Assembly: GCF_000503215.1 (NCBI RefSeq)
Contig: NZ_KI628539.1
Coordinates: 962,592 to 1,026,591 of the forward strand
Direction of reading: 5' to 3'
DNA: 64,000 nt
Source of the DNA: Pseudomonas canadensis
Lineage (GTDB): Bacteria > Pseudomonadota > Gammaproteobacteria > Pseudomonadales > Pseudomonadaceae
The number at the start of each line of letters is the position of its first letter. Positions within the stretch are counted from its first letter, which is position 1. Both the position numbers and the translations under genes were made by a program. The notes beneath the pieces are model-generated. The model did no database searches and had not been told where the DNA came from. It saw only the letters and a program-made list of their open reading frames with translations. This document shows positions 17,802 through 26,159 of this stretch, piece after piece.

Positions 17802-18314
17802 ATGGCGTTGCGTACACCCCTGTTGTTGGCGGGTTGCCTGTTGGCGTTGAGTTTTGATGCGATGGCCGATGCTGCCCACACCTATGCCTTTGGCGAGGCG
17901 GCGCCGGCGAGCAAAGCCACGCGTACCGTGGAAGTGACGTTGCAGGATATTTCCTTTTCGCCCAAGTCCCTGGACGTTAAGGCCGGTGAGACGGTGCGCT
18001 TTGTGCTGGTGAACAAGGGCCAATTGCTCCATGAGTTCAACTTGGGCGACGCGGCGATGCATGCCGAACACCAGAAGGAAATGCTGCAGATGCAGGCCAG
18101 CGGCATGCTCACTGCCACCGGTATGGGCAAGATGGACCACGCTGCCATGGGCCACGGTGCGATGAAACACGATGATCCCAATAGCGTATTGGTTGAGCCG
18201 GGCAAAACCGCCGAGCTGACCTGGACGTTCACTAAGGCCACGGGCCTGGAGTTTGCCTGCAACCTTCCGGGGCATTACCAGGCGGGCATGGTCGGCAAGC
18301 TCAACGTCGATTGA
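17802..18314 (+). CDS. Exported cupredoxin-like copper-binding protein
   Basis: 170-residue periplasmic protein with a signal peptide (cleavage after SFDAMADA or nearby). The domain is a cupredoxin barrel: VEVTLQDISFSPKSLDVKAG is the first strand pair, LLHEFNLGD supplies the first copper His, and CNLPGHYQAGM supplies Cys, His and Met in the spacing of a type 1 or related copper site. An inserted Met/His-rich stretch (MHAEHQKEMLQMQAS, then MGKMDHAAMGHGAMKH) could hold further copper. The start at 17802 is favoured by GGAGAAG upstream. It matches PA2807 by context, between copR and queF, and is probably a CopR target. It likely buffers or moves periplasmic copper. Confidence 0.85.
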   Translation: MALRTPLLLAGCLLALSFDAMADAAHTYAFGEAAPASKATRTVEVTLQDISFSPKSLDVKAGETVRFVLVNKGQLLHEFNLGDAAMHAEHQKEMLQMQASGMLTATGMGKMDHAAMGHGAMKHDDPNSVLVEPGKTAELTWTFTKATGLEFACNLPGHYQAGMVGKLNVD

Positions 18315-18383
18315 TCCGCTGGCGTTTAGGCACGGGGGCAAAGGCTGGTAGACTGGCGCGGTTTATTTAGCCAGGTTTCCGCC

Positions 18384-19214
18384 ATGCATCCCGCAGCCGA
18401 ACATTCGCCGCTGGGCAAGTCCAGTGAATACATCTCCACCTACACACCGTCGTTGCTGTTCCCGATCCCACGTGCCGCCAAATGGGCCGAGCTGGGCCTG
18501 AGCGCCGAGACCCTGCCTTACAAGGGCGTGGATTTCTGGAACTGCTTCGAATTGTCCTGGCTGCTGCCGTCCGGCAAGCCGGTGGTGGCCATCGGCGAAT
18601 TCAGCATCCCGGCCGACTCGCCGAACATCATCGAGTCCAAGTCGTTCAAGCTGTACCTCAATTCGCTGAACCAGACCGCTTATGCCGATGCGGCCAGCCT
18701 GGAAGCCACTTTGCGCGCCGACCTCAGCGCTGCCGCCGGTGCGCCTGTGAGCGTGCGTATCCGCAGCCTGGCCGAGATCGAGGCCGAAGGCGTGATGGCG
18801 CTGCCGGGCGTTTGCATCGATGATTTGGATATCAGCGTCAGCAACTACGAGCACCCGCGCCCGGAGCTGCTGCGTTGCGATAACTCGCGCGTTGTCGAGG
18901 AGAGCGTGCACAGCCACCTGCTCAAATCCAACTGCCCGGTGACCAGCCAGCCGGACTGGGGCAGTGTGGTGGTGCAATACCGTGGTCACGCGTTGGACCA
19001 CGCCAGCCTGCTGGAGTACATCGTGAGCTTTCGCCAGCACTCGGACTTCCATGAACAGTGCGTGGAACGCATCTTCCTGGACTTGCAGCGCTTGCTGAAG
19101 CCGGAGACGTTGACGGTGTATGCGCGGTATGTGCGGCGGGGTGGGTTGGATATCAACCCGTATCGCAGCACTGAGGATGTGGCGTTCCAGAATGTGCGGC
19201 TGGCTCGCCAGTAG
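18384..19214 (+). CDS. queF: NADPH-dependent 7-cyano-7-deazaguanine reductase QueF
   Basis: 276-residue enzyme that reduces preQ0 nitrile to preQ1 amine in queuosine synthesis. It is the long (two-domain) type. Catalytic Cys lies in LLKSNCPVTSQPDWG near residue 185 and the substrate-binding Glu in FHEQCVERIF near 225. The family motif ESKSFKLYLNSLN lies near 90. The ATG at 18384 has AGCCAGG nearby. The gene stands alone between the copper genes and a REP doublet, as PA2806 does in P. aeruginosa. No truncation is seen. Confidence 0.95.
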   Translation: MHPAAEHSPLGKSSEYISTYTPSLLFPIPRAAKWAELGLSAETLPYKGVDFWNCFELSWLLPSGKPVVAIGEFSIPADSPNIIESKSFKLYLNSLNQTAYADAASLEATLRADLSAAAGAPVSVRIRSLAEIEAEGVMALPGVCIDDLDISVSNYEHPRPELLRCDNSRVVEESVHSHLLKSNCPVTSQPDWGSVVVQYRGHALDHASLLEYIVSFRQHSDFHEQCVERIFLDLQRLLKPETLTVYARYVRRGGLDINPYRSTEDVAFQNVRLARQ

Positions 19215-19230
19215 CTATGACGCAAATCAA

Positions 19231-19321
19231 ATGTGGGAGCTGGCTTGCCTGCGATGGCGGTGTATCAGTCACTTGATGGATGACTTAATGATCGCTATCG
19301 CAGGCAAGCCAGCTCCCACAT
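19231..19321. repeat. REP doublet, GCAGGCAAGCCAGC class
   Basis: Perfect 25-bp inverted arms (19231-19255 and 19297-19321) contain ATGTGGGAGCTGGCTTGCCT and its complement around a 41-bp spacer. It lies between the convergent queF and the DUF4404 gene. Confidence 0.85.
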
Positions 19322-19350
19322 TTTGCTTCTGTGCTGGCCGGGGGACTGTA

Positions 19351-19617
19351 TTAGATCCCCATGCTGCCCAGCGTGTTCATGATATTGCGCAATGTCCCGG
19401 AAATAACCGGGTGCTCAGCATCGAACTCGATGGCCGCTTGATTGACATCGTCGGAAATACTGGGTGTTTGAGTGGCCGGCTCAAGTTCGAGTTGTAATTC
19501 AAACTTGGCAATCAAGGCTTCCAGCGCTTTACGTTTTTCTTCCGACAGCGGCGGTTCCTGTTCCAACTGCCCGCGCAGGATTTCGACCTGTTCTTCCAGT
19601 TTTTTGCGATCAGGCAT
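19351..19617 (-). CDS. DUF4404 family small protein
   Basis: 88-residue cytoplasmic protein, largely helical and acidic. The N-terminal MPDRKKLEEQVEILRGQLEQ is a predicted coiled coil, followed by PPLSEEKRKALEALIAKFE. The C-terminus contains FDAEHPVISGTLRNIMNTLG, the most conserved-looking stretch. This pattern fits DUF4404, of unknown function. The start at 19617 is preferred because it begins at the coiled coil and has GGAAACA upstream. A start at 19662 would add 15 residues of no clear character. It corresponds by position to PA2805. Confidence 0.72.
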   Translation of the reverse strand: MPDRKKLEEQVEILRGQLEQEPPLSEEKRKALEALIAKFELQLELEPATQTPSISDDVNQAAIEFDAEHPVISGTLRNIMNTLGSMGI

Positions 19618-19727
19618 GACGTGTTTCCTTTTATCGATAGGCACTGGCATAGACCGCGGCACGCCGAGAAAGGTCTACGGGCTGACCTGTAGATTAATCC
19701 ACTGGCGTCGACTGTGCATGATCCGTG

Positions 19728-20336
19728 TCAGGGCTTCTCGCCTTTGAGCTGGCGCAGGCTGATGTCGGCCAGGCAGGTTCCGAGTTCGCCCAGGTGATCG
19801 ATCACCGAGTGCACGCCCAGCCCGTACAGCGCGAGGGTGGCCTTGCCGCGCTTGAGCTCGCGCTCCTGTTCGCTCAGCGCCTGCCATTGTTCGGGCGCCA
19901 TGCCGCACAGCGAGCCGCAGGAGGCCAGCCCGATGGTCCACAAACCGGCATTGAGCCCGGACTGCAGCAGGCGCGGTTCCCCGCTGACCAAGACGCAGCC
20001 TTCCAGGCGTTCGATGTTGAGTTCCATCAAGGCTTGCCAGCAGGCGTGGGGCGCGGGCCAGCGAATGGAGGAGGGTGATGTCGCCTTGACCCACGCAGGC
20101 AGGGTGGCGGCCAGCGGGGTGGTGACGGCGGGGGGGAGTTCATCCAGCCAGGCGCAAGGGACGCCTTGGTCTTGGAGGCTGCGCAGGATTTTCAGCGCGC
20201 CCGGTGTGGCTTGGGAGTCCGGTGAGGGTGAGTCGGTGCGGGCACGGGAACCGAAGTCCACCAGGCAACCACTCAGGCCAAACAGAACGGCAGTCAACGC
20301 AGGAGCGCTGGCGATGGCTATCTCGGCGTGAGGCAT
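19728..20336 (-). CDS. Degenerate HAD-superfamily protein (phosphonatase-like), nucleophile absent
   Basis: 202-residue protein with a HAD-like layout resembling the phosphonoacetaldehyde hydrolase branch. The first motif, normally hhhDxDGTL, reads VLFGLSGCLVDFG, so the nucleophile Asp is Gly and the general acid Asp is Ser. Motif II region is AWLDELPPAV and a later segment reads CVLVSGEPRLLQSGLNAGLWTIGLASCG, where a HAD would have a DxxxD-type metal site. It is therefore unlikely to be a phosphatase. The context matches PA2803 of P. aeruginosa, so the loss is probably old and not a recent mutation. A binding or regulatory role is possible. It is divergent from mlaA. Confidence 0.7.
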   Translation of the reverse strand: MPHAEIAIASAPALTAVLFGLSGCLVDFGSRARTDSPSPDSQATPGALKILRSLQDQGVPCAWLDELPPAVTTPLAATLPAWVKATSPSSIRWPAPHACWQALMELNIERLEGCVLVSGEPRLLQSGLNAGLWTIGLASCGSLCGMAPEQWQALSEQERELKRGKATLALYGLGVHSVIDHLGELGTCLADISLRQLKGEKP

Positions 20337-20531
20337 GTCGACATCCCTGAAATAGCGCCAACGCTATCGGGTCAGGATGACAAGTCGATGACAGGATTGC
20401 TAATTGTAGGAATTTTGTCCATTTTTGGTCGGACGTTTGCTAGTTACTGCCTAATTGGCGACTTCCGTCATATACTGACGGCCTTATTCAGGGCATAGCG
20501 CCCATGACAGACCATTCAAGGAGCAAAAGCT

Positions 20532-21221
20532 ATGCGCTGGAGCCACTACTTCGCTCAGCTGTCGGTGTGTGCCACTGTCCTGCTGGCGCCTTTCGTCGCA
20601 CAGGCTGCATCGGAAGACGATCCATGGGAAAGCGTCAACCGCCCGATCTTCACCTTCAACGACACCGTTGATACCTATGCCCTCAAGCCACTGGCCCAGG
20701 GTTATCAGTTCGTGACCCCGCAATTCGTTCAGGATGGCGTTCACAACTTCTTCCGTAACATCGGTGATGTGGGCAACCTGGCCAACAATGTGCTGCAGCT
20801 CAAGCCCGAAAAGGCTGGTGTAGACACGGCCCGTTTGCTGGTCAACACCACGTTCGGCGTGCTGGGCTTTATCGATGTCGGCACCAAAATGGGGCTGCAG
20901 CGCAGCGATGAAGACTTTGGCCAGACCCTCGGCTACTGGGGCGTAGGCAGCGGTCCGTACGTAATGCTGCCTTTGCTGGGCCCGAGCACTTTGCGTGATG
21001 CGCCGTCCAAGTACGTGGACAGCTACACCCAACCGTACCGCTACATGAACGACATCGGCTGGCGCAACAGCACCTTCGGCCTGAATATCGTTGACACCCG
21101 TGCCAGCCTGCTCGACAGCGAGAAGCTGATCACTGGCGATAAGTACACCTTCATTCGTAACGCTTACCTGCAGAACCGCGAGTTCAAGGTCAAGGACGGC
21201 AAGGTCGTCGACGACTTTTAA
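20532..21221 (+). CDS. mlaA: MlaA/VacJ outer-membrane phospholipid transport protein
   Basis: 229-residue exported protein of the MlaA family, which removes mislocalised phospholipids from the outer leaflet of the outer membrane with the MlaFEDB system. The family segments DPWESVNRPIFTFND, VHNFFRNIGDVGNLANN and FGQTLGYWGVGSGPYVMLPLLGPS are all present, as is YRYMNDI. E. coli MlaA is a lipoprotein, but here the signal (LLAPFVAQA, cleavage before ASEDD) has no cysteine at the cleavage site, so signal peptidase I processing is expected. GGAGCAAAAGCT lies just before the ATG. It corresponds to PA2800. A strong terminator follows. Confidence 0.92.
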   Translation: MRWSHYFAQLSVCATVLLAPFVAQAASEDDPWESVNRPIFTFNDTVDTYALKPLAQGYQFVTPQFVQDGVHNFFRNIGDVGNLANNVLQLKPEKAGVDTARLLVNTTFGVLGFIDVGTKMGLQRSDEDFGQTLGYWGVGSGPYVMLPLLGPSTLRDAPSKYVDSYTQPYRYMNDIGWRNSTFGLNIVDTRASLLDSEKLITGDKYTFIRNAYLQNREFKVKDGKVVDDF

Positions 21222-21238
21222 GCTGTGACGTTTTGAAA

Positions 21239-21270
21239 TGAAAAAGGCGACCCTTGCGGTCGCCTTTTTC
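21239..21270 (+). terminator. Rho-independent terminator of mlaA
   Basis: GGCGACC and GGTCGCC pair around CTTGC, with AAAAA before and TTTTT after, 17 bp downstream of the mlaA stop. The flanking A and T runs would also let it work for the convergent PilZ gene. Confidence 0.9.
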
Positions 21271-21281
21271 GTGCGCGGTTT

Positions 21282-21578
21282 TCAGCGCATTTTCAGGATC
21301 TTGAGGCCTAGGTGCTGGTCGTCACCGCTGGTTTTGGTCCATACCACCTCTGTGTCCGCCTCCAGGCCCTTGAGCGCCGCGTGCTCCGAATCGATGCGCA
21401 CCGTCAACCGGTCGCCAACGTTGAACTGGCGCGGCGCCTGCACTTGCATGCCGGAGCTGGAAAGGTCCACGCAAACCCCGGCAATCTCTTGCCCGGCATG
21501 GATCAGAGACACATCGGCATCCACACGCATGCGGATGAAATCGCGTTTTTCGGCGTAGTCGCGCTCGTGTTCGCTCAT
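21282..21578 (-). CDS. Single-domain PilZ protein
   Basis: 98-residue protein made of little more than one PilZ domain. The cyclic-di-GMP motif is KRDFIRMRVDADV near residue 11, and the second motif DLSSSGMQVQAP follows at the expected distance of about 30 residues. The start at 21578 (MSEHERDYAE) has AAGGA 8 nt upstream; an ATG at 21587 is possible but has its ribosome site too close. It matches PA2799, one of the PilZ proteins of P. aeruginosa. It is divergent from the RssB-like gene, with which it may share a regulatory theme. Confidence 0.85.
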   Translation of the reverse strand: MSEHERDYAEKRDFIRMRVDADVSLIHAGQEIAGVCVDLSSSGMQVQAPRQFNVGDRLTVRIDSEHAALKGLEADTEVVWTKTSGDDQHLGLKILKMR

Positions 21579-21854
21579 GGGCTCCATCCTTACTTTGTGT
21601 TGTGGTCGTGCCTGTTCTTATAACTCCCGGTGATTTGCGGTGTAAAGACGCCCGGCGACCATCGGCATGAGCTTGAAACCCCTGACGGATGGGAGTACCG
21701 TCTGCGCCTTAGAAGGGCACCTCTGCTTTACCGTTGTGCATGGGAAAAATCCCTATGCTTTGTAGGACAGAGAGGCTAGAAAGCGAATCCAGTAAGTGAG
21801 CCCGGCCATTGTCGCGCCACCTACGCCAACCTAATTCTGGCGCCGTTTGCCCAC

Positions 21855-23036
21855 ATGCAAAAAACCAGTGCCACGCTGCTGATAATCGATGACGACGAAG
21901 TAGTGCGCGCGAGCCTCGCGGCCTATTTGGAAGACAGTGGCTTCAGCGTCCTGCAGGCCAGCAATGGCCAACAGGGTCTCCAGGTATTCGAGCGCGACCA
22001 GCCCGACCTTGTGATCTGCGACCTGCGCATGCCCCAGATGGGCGGCCTGGAGCTGATTCGCCAGGTGACTGAACTCGCCCCGCAGACGCCGGTGATTGTC
22101 GTGTCGGGCGCCGGGGTGATGAACGATGCCGTCGAAGCGCTGCGCCTAGGTGCCGCCGACTATCTGATCAAACCCCTGGAAGACCTGGCGGTGCTGGAGC
22201 ACTCGGTGCGCCGTGCCCTGGATCGTGCACGCCTGCTGGTGGAAAACCAGCGCTACCGTGAAAAGCTCGAAACCGCCAACCGCGAACTCGAAGCCAGCCT
22301 TAACCTGCTCCAGGAAGACCAGAACGCCGGTCGCCAGGTGCAGATGAACATGTTGCCGGTCAGCCCCTGGACCATCGACGACTTCCAGTTTGCCCACCAG
22401 ATCATCCCGTCGCTGTACTTGTCGGGTGATTTTGTCGACTATTTCCGCGTGGATGAGCGACGTGTGGCGTTCTACCTGGCCGACGTCTCCGGCCACGGTG
22501 CTTCCTCTGCTTTTGTTACCGTGTTGTTGAAGTTCATGACCACACGGCTGCTGTTCGAATCCAAGCGCAATGGCACCTTGCCGGAGTTTACCCCCTCCGA
22601 GGTGCTGGGCCACATCAACCGGGGCCTGATCAGCTGCAAGCTGGGCAAGCACGTAACGATGGTCGGCGGCGTGATTGATGAAGAAACCGGTCTTTTGACC
22701 TACAGCATCGGCGGTCACCTGCCGATGCCGGTTTTATACACTCCAGAGAGTGTGCGTTACCTGGAAGGCCGTGGTCTGCCGGTGGGCTTGTTCAATGAAG
22801 CCACCTACGAAGACCATATCCTGGAGCTGCCGCCGACGTTCAGCCTCACGCTGATGTCAGACGGCATCCTGGACCTGCTTCCAGAGCCTACACTCAAAGA
22901 GAAAGAAGCCGCCTTGCCCCAAAAGGTCAAGTCGGCGGGCGGCAGCCTGGATGGCCTGCGGCAGGTTTTTGGATTGGCCACGCTAGGGGAGATGCCGGAT
23001 GATATCGCCCTATTGGTGTTGAGCAGGAATCTTTGA
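21855..23036 (+). CDS. rssB: RssB-like response regulator with PP2C/SpoIIE phosphatase domain
   Basis: 393-residue protein. The receiver domain has DDDEVV at residues 12-14, the phospho-acceptor in LVICDLRMPQMGG near 57 and Lys in YLIKPLEDLAVLE. A coiled-coil linker (residues about 130-155) leads to a SpoIIE-type serine phosphatase with FYLADVSGHGASSAFV near 205 and LMSDGILDLLPE near 338, both metal-binding. This architecture is the Pseudomonas RssB type, which acts on the phosphorylation of an anti-sigma antagonist. The next gene encodes that kind of STAS protein and starts inside this gene's stop codon, so the two form a partner-switching pair. It corresponds to PA2798. Confidence 0.88.
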   Translation: MQKTSATLLIIDDDEVVRASLAAYLEDSGFSVLQASNGQQGLQVFERDQPDLVICDLRMPQMGGLELIRQVTELAPQTPVIVVSGAGVMNDAVEALRLGAADYLIKPLEDLAVLEHSVRRALDRARLLVENQRYREKLETANRELEASLNLLQEDQNAGRQVQMNMLPVSPWTIDDFQFAHQIIPSLYLSGDFVDYFRVDERRVAFYLADVSGHGASSAFVTVLLKFMTTRLLFESKRNGTLPEFTPSEVLGHINRGLISCKLGKHVTMVGGVIDEETGLLTYSIGGHLPMPVLYTPESVRYLEGRGLPVGLFNEATYEDHILELPPTFSLTLMSDGILDLLPEPTLKEKEAALPQKVKSAGGSLDGLRQVFGLATLGEMPDDIALLVLSRNL

Positions 23037-23518
23037 TGAGTACCGGAAGAATCCAATTCGCCGAGCAAGACGGGACCTTCGTCCTGAAATTTGTCGGTGA
23101 AGTGCGCCTGACCTTGTGTTCGGCGCTGGATGCGACGATTGAGCGGATCTTCACAGCGCTGAACTTCTCGGCGATCGTGATCGATCTGACCGAAACCCGC
23201 AGCATCGATAGCACCACCCTGGGCCTGTTGGCCAAGTTGTCCATTCTGTCTCGGCAGAAGGTTGGCCTGTTGCCGACTGTGGTCACCACCCACGAAGACA
23301 TCACCCGTCTGTTGCAGTCCATGGGCTTCGACCAGGTGTTCAACATCGTTGATCGCCCGATTCCGTGCCCGGAATGCCTGACCGACCTGCCTTCGCAAGA
23401 CCAGTCCGAAGAAGTCGTTCGGGTCAAGGTGCTGGAAGCGCACAAGATCCTGATGGGCCTCAACGAGTCCAACCGCGAAGCCTTCCACGACCTCGTCAAC
23501 GCCCTCGAACGCCACTGA
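23036..23518 (+). CDS. rssC: STAS-domain anti-sigma factor antagonist (RssC-like)
   Basis: 160-residue STAS protein. The N-terminal strand and LRLTLCSALDATIERIF lead to VIDLTETRSIDSTTLGLLAKL, in which the Ser/Thr after Asp is the usual phosphorylation site. A C-terminal extension contains CPECLTDLPSQ and a helix (LEAHKILMGLNESNREAF). The ATG at 23036 overlaps the TGA of the phosphatase gene (TGATG), which implies translational coupling. A TTG three bases earlier is less likely. The upstream phosphatase should dephosphorylate this protein and so free it to bind its anti-sigma partner. No kinase or anti-sigma gene is present nearby. Confidence 0.87.
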   Translation: MSTGRIQFAEQDGTFVLKFVGEVRLTLCSALDATIERIFTALNFSAIVIDLTETRSIDSTTLGLLAKLSILSRQKVGLLPTVVTTHEDITRLLQSMGFDQVFNIVDRPIPCPECLTDLPSQDQSEEVVRVKVLEAHKILMGLNESNREAFHDLVNALERH

Positions 23519-23576
23519 CGAACCACTCCCCCTATGTAGAAGCTGGCTTGCCAGCGACGGCGTCAGTCCAGGCAGC

Positions 23577-23616
23577 ATAAAAAAGGGCGGAGCCCTCACA
23601 GGTTCCGCCCTTTTTG
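23577..23616. terminator. Bidirectional terminator between rssC and tal
   Basis: GGGCGGAGCC and GGTTCCGCCC form a stem with an A run before and a T run after. It can serve both the plus-strand rssC and the minus-strand tal. Confidence 0.85.
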
Positions 23617-23629
23617 CAGTCGCTGCCTT

Positions 23630-24556
23630 TTACAGCTTGGCTGTCAGCAACGCCTCCAGCTTCTCTTGGTCGCGAGCAAACTGACGAATCCCTTCCGCCA
23701 GCTTCTCAGTCGCCATCGCGTCCTCGTTGGACTCCCAGCGGAACTGCGCTTCAGTCAGGTGCACGCGGGCTTCACCGGCATGGCCTGGCGACAGCTTGCG
23801 CTCCAGCTTGCCTTCATCCGCTGCCAGCTTCTCCAGCAGGTCCGGGCTGATGGTCAGGCGATCACAGCCAGCCAGCTCTTCGATCTGGCTCAGGTTACGG
23901 AAGCTCGCCCCCATCACCACGGTCTTGTAGCCATTGGCCTTGTAGTAGTTGTAGATGCGCGTCACCGACTGCACGCCCGGATCTTCAGCACCGGTGTAGT
24001 CGTTGCCGTTGGCCTTCTTGTACCAATCGTAGATACGGCCCACGAACGGCGAGATCAGGAACACGCCAGCTTCTGCACAGGCCACAGCCTGGGCGAAGGA
24101 GAACAGCAAGGTCAGGTTGGTCTGGATACCTTCTTTTTCCAGCTTCTCGGCAGCGCGGATACCTTCCCAGGTGGAAGCGATCTTGATCAGCACGCGATCA
24201 CGGCCAACGCCGGCTTTGTCGTACAGCTCGATCAGGCGGTGTGCGCGCTTGAGAATAGCGGCTTCGTCGAACGAAAGGCGGGCATCTACCTCGGTGGAGA
24301 TACGGCCTGGCACCACTTTGAGAATCTCTTGACCCACCGCCACCGCAAAACGGTCGCTGGCCAGACCCACGTCACCGTTGCAGTCTTGCACGGCCTCATC
24401 CAGCAGCTTGGCATAGCCCGGAATCGACGCAGCCTTGAGCAGCAGGGAAGGGTTGGTGGTGGCGTCTTGTGGCTTGAGCTTGGCGAGGGTGGAAAAATCG
24501 CCGGTATCGGCAACGACAGTGGTGAATTGCTTGAGTTGTTCCAGCTTGGAAGTCAT
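23630..24556 (-). CDS. tal: Transaldolase (type B)
   Basis: 308-residue pentose-phosphate enzyme that transfers a dihydroxyacetone unit from sedoheptulose 7-phosphate to glyceraldehyde 3-phosphate. The N-terminal MTSKLEQLKQFTTVVADTGD and DATTNPSLLLKAA are typical of the E. coli TalB class. The Schiff-base Lys is in VLIKIASTWEG near residue 130. The C-terminal SPDLLEKLAADEG is also present. The start at 24556 matches other transaldolases; an upstream start at 24613 would add 19 residues of no similarity. It matches PA2796. Confidence 0.96.
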   Translation of the reverse strand: MTSKLEQLKQFTTVVADTGDFSTLAKLKPQDATTNPSLLLKAASIPGYAKLLDEAVQDCNGDVGLASDRFAVAVGQEILKVVPGRISTEVDARLSFDEAAILKRAHRLIELYDKAGVGRDRVLIKIASTWEGIRAAEKLEKEGIQTNLTLLFSFAQAVACAEAGVFLISPFVGRIYDWYKKANGNDYTGAEDPGVQSVTRIYNYYKANGYKTVVMGASFRNLSQIEELAGCDRLTISPDLLEKLAADEGKLERKLSPGHAGEARVHLTEAQFRWESNEDAMATEKLAEGIRQFARDQEKLEALLTAKL

Positions 24557-24748
24557 GGGCGTGCTCTGTCCTGTGGGTCTGATGACATTACCCGAGCGCT
24601 GGCAGGCGCTCAAGGGCGCAAATGCGTTCGATCGTTTGCGAGGGCAACAACCTGAAAACAGCCGTTTGAAAGACCGGCCGTACTGCTCAATAGGAGGGCA
24701 AAACGGCTGGCAGGTTCAACTCAACTGCTACTGGCGACTCTATCTACT

Positions 24749-24772
24749 GTAGGAGCTCGCTTGCCAGCGATG
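24749..24772. repeat. Single REP-like unit
   Basis: TGTAGGAGCTCGCTTGCCAGCG is one arm of the REP family seen elsewhere in the window, without an inverted partner nearby. A similar lone unit lies at about 23535-23559. Confidence 0.5.
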
Positions 24773-24805
24773 ACGGCAGCCCGACCCCCCTATATCAACT
24801 GACCC

Positions 24806-25792
24806 TCATCGGCCCTCCAGCAAAGCCCCCGCCTGATCCAGCAATGCCAACGGATCACTCGCCTTATGAATATCCACCGACAACAACTGCCTGAACTTGC
24901 GCGCCCCCGGAAAACCGGTACCCAACCCCAGAATATGTCGAGTGATATGGTGCATCGAACCGCCGGTCGCCAAATGCTCAGCAATGTATGGCCGCAACTG
25001 CACCAACGCCTCCGCCCGACTGATCACCGGCGCTTCACTGCCAAACAACTGCTGATCCACCTCCGCCAGCAAATACGGATTGTGATAAGCCTCCCGCCCC
25101 AGCATCACCCCATCAAACGTCTGCAAATGCTCGTGGCACTGCTCCAGCGTCTTGATCCCGCCGTTGAGAATAAACTCCAGCTCAGGGAAATCCCGCTTCA
25201 ACTGCGCCGCGACCTCATAACGCAACGGCGGAATGTCGCGGTTCTCCTTCGGCGACAACCCCTCCAGAATCGCAATCCGCGCGTGTACGGTGAAACTGGT
25301 GCAGCCTGCGTCCTTCACCGTCCCGACGAAATCACACAACTCGGCGTAGCTGTCCCGGCCATTGATGCCGATACGGTGCTTTACCGTTACCGGAATCGAT
25401 ACCGCGTCACGCATGGCCTTCACACAATCGGCAACCAGGGCTGGGTGCGCCATCAGGATTGCGCCGATCATGTTGTTTTGTACGCGGTCGCTTGGGCAGC
25501 CGACGTTCAGGTTTACTTCGTCGTAACCGGCGGTTTCGGCCATGCGAGCACAAGCCGCCAAATCAGCCGGAACACTACCGCCCAGCTGCAGTGCAAGTGG
25601 ATGCTCGGCTTCGTTGTGACGCAGGAAACGGTCGTGGTCACCGTGGAGGATTGCGCCGGTGGTGACCATCTCGGTGTAGAGCAGGGCGTGTTTGGAGAGC
25701 AGGCGCAGGAAGAACCGGCAGTGGCGGTCGGTCCAATCCATCATCGGTGCGACGGAGAAGCGGCGGGAGAGTGGGGCGGTTTGTAGGGGCAT
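24806..25792 (-). CDS. dusA: tRNA-dihydrouridine(20/20a) synthase DusA
   Basis: 328-residue FMN enzyme that reduces uridine 20/20a in the tRNA D-loop. It begins RRFSVAPMMDWTDRHCRFF, typical of DusA. The catalytic Cys lies in NLNVGCPSDRVQNN near residue 98, FMN-binding residues in VTVKHRIGIN near 140 and FTVHARIA near 170, and the phosphate-binding FILNGGIKT near 205, followed by GVMLGREAYHNPYL. Length and motifs are complete. It lies next to tal as in P. aeruginosa (PA2795). Confidence 0.95.
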   Translation of the reverse strand: MPLQTAPLSRRFSVAPMMDWTDRHCRFFLRLLSKHALLYTEMVTTGAILHGDHDRFLRHNEAEHPLALQLGGSVPADLAACARMAETAGYDEVNLNVGCPSDRVQNNMIGAILMAHPALVADCVKAMRDAVSIPVTVKHRIGINGRDSYAELCDFVGTVKDAGCTSFTVHARIAILEGLSPKENRDIPPLRYEVAAQLKRDFPELEFILNGGIKTLEQCHEHLQTFDGVMLGREAYHNPYLLAEVDQQLFGSEAPVISRAEALVQLRPYIAEHLATGGSMHHITRHILGLGTGFPGARKFRQLLSVDIHKASDPLALLDQAGALLEGR

Positions 25793-25875
25793 TGGGGGAT
25801 CTGAGTCAACGAGGCGAATGTCGAGCAGTTTATCAGGGAAGCATCTTGGCTGTCTGAGAGCTCTGTTTCATGCAT

Positions 25876-26159
25876 TCACCACTTCGAACGTGGACGCTGC
25901 CGTGTATGGAATACGCCGAGGATTTGCAGGCGATCACCGCGTACCCGATACGGAATCAGATATGACCAATTGGGTACTGCCCATTCTCGGGTGTTTTTGA
26001 CCCGGCCTCACGATTCATAGGGAGAAATTGAGCCAGTTTGTCGACGCTGGCGAAAATGGCATCGGAGAAGTCGTCAGCGGCCCTTGGATTTTCGAGAGCG
26101 ATATAGTTCGCTTCGTCTTCCAGATGTTTGAGCGCTTTTTCAAGCCACTCAACCCGCAT
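25876..26159 (-). pseudogene. ParE/RelE-family toxin, frameshifted
   Basis: The frame opens MRVEWLEKALKHLEDEANYIA, a typical RelE/ParE toxin N-terminus, but after MNREAG it leaves the family pattern and stops at 25956. In the next frame the expected remainder appears at once: VKNTREWAVPNWSYLIPYRV followed by RGDRLQILGVFHTRQ, ending at 25876. Restoring one G (GAG GGC CGG in place of GAG GCC GGG, near 26008-26014) would give a continuous protein of about 94 residues. The lost part includes the C-terminal strands needed for mRNA cleavage or gyrase binding. The antitoxin gene overlaps the start by 11 bp and is intact. A sequencing error is the main alternative. Confidence 0.8.
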
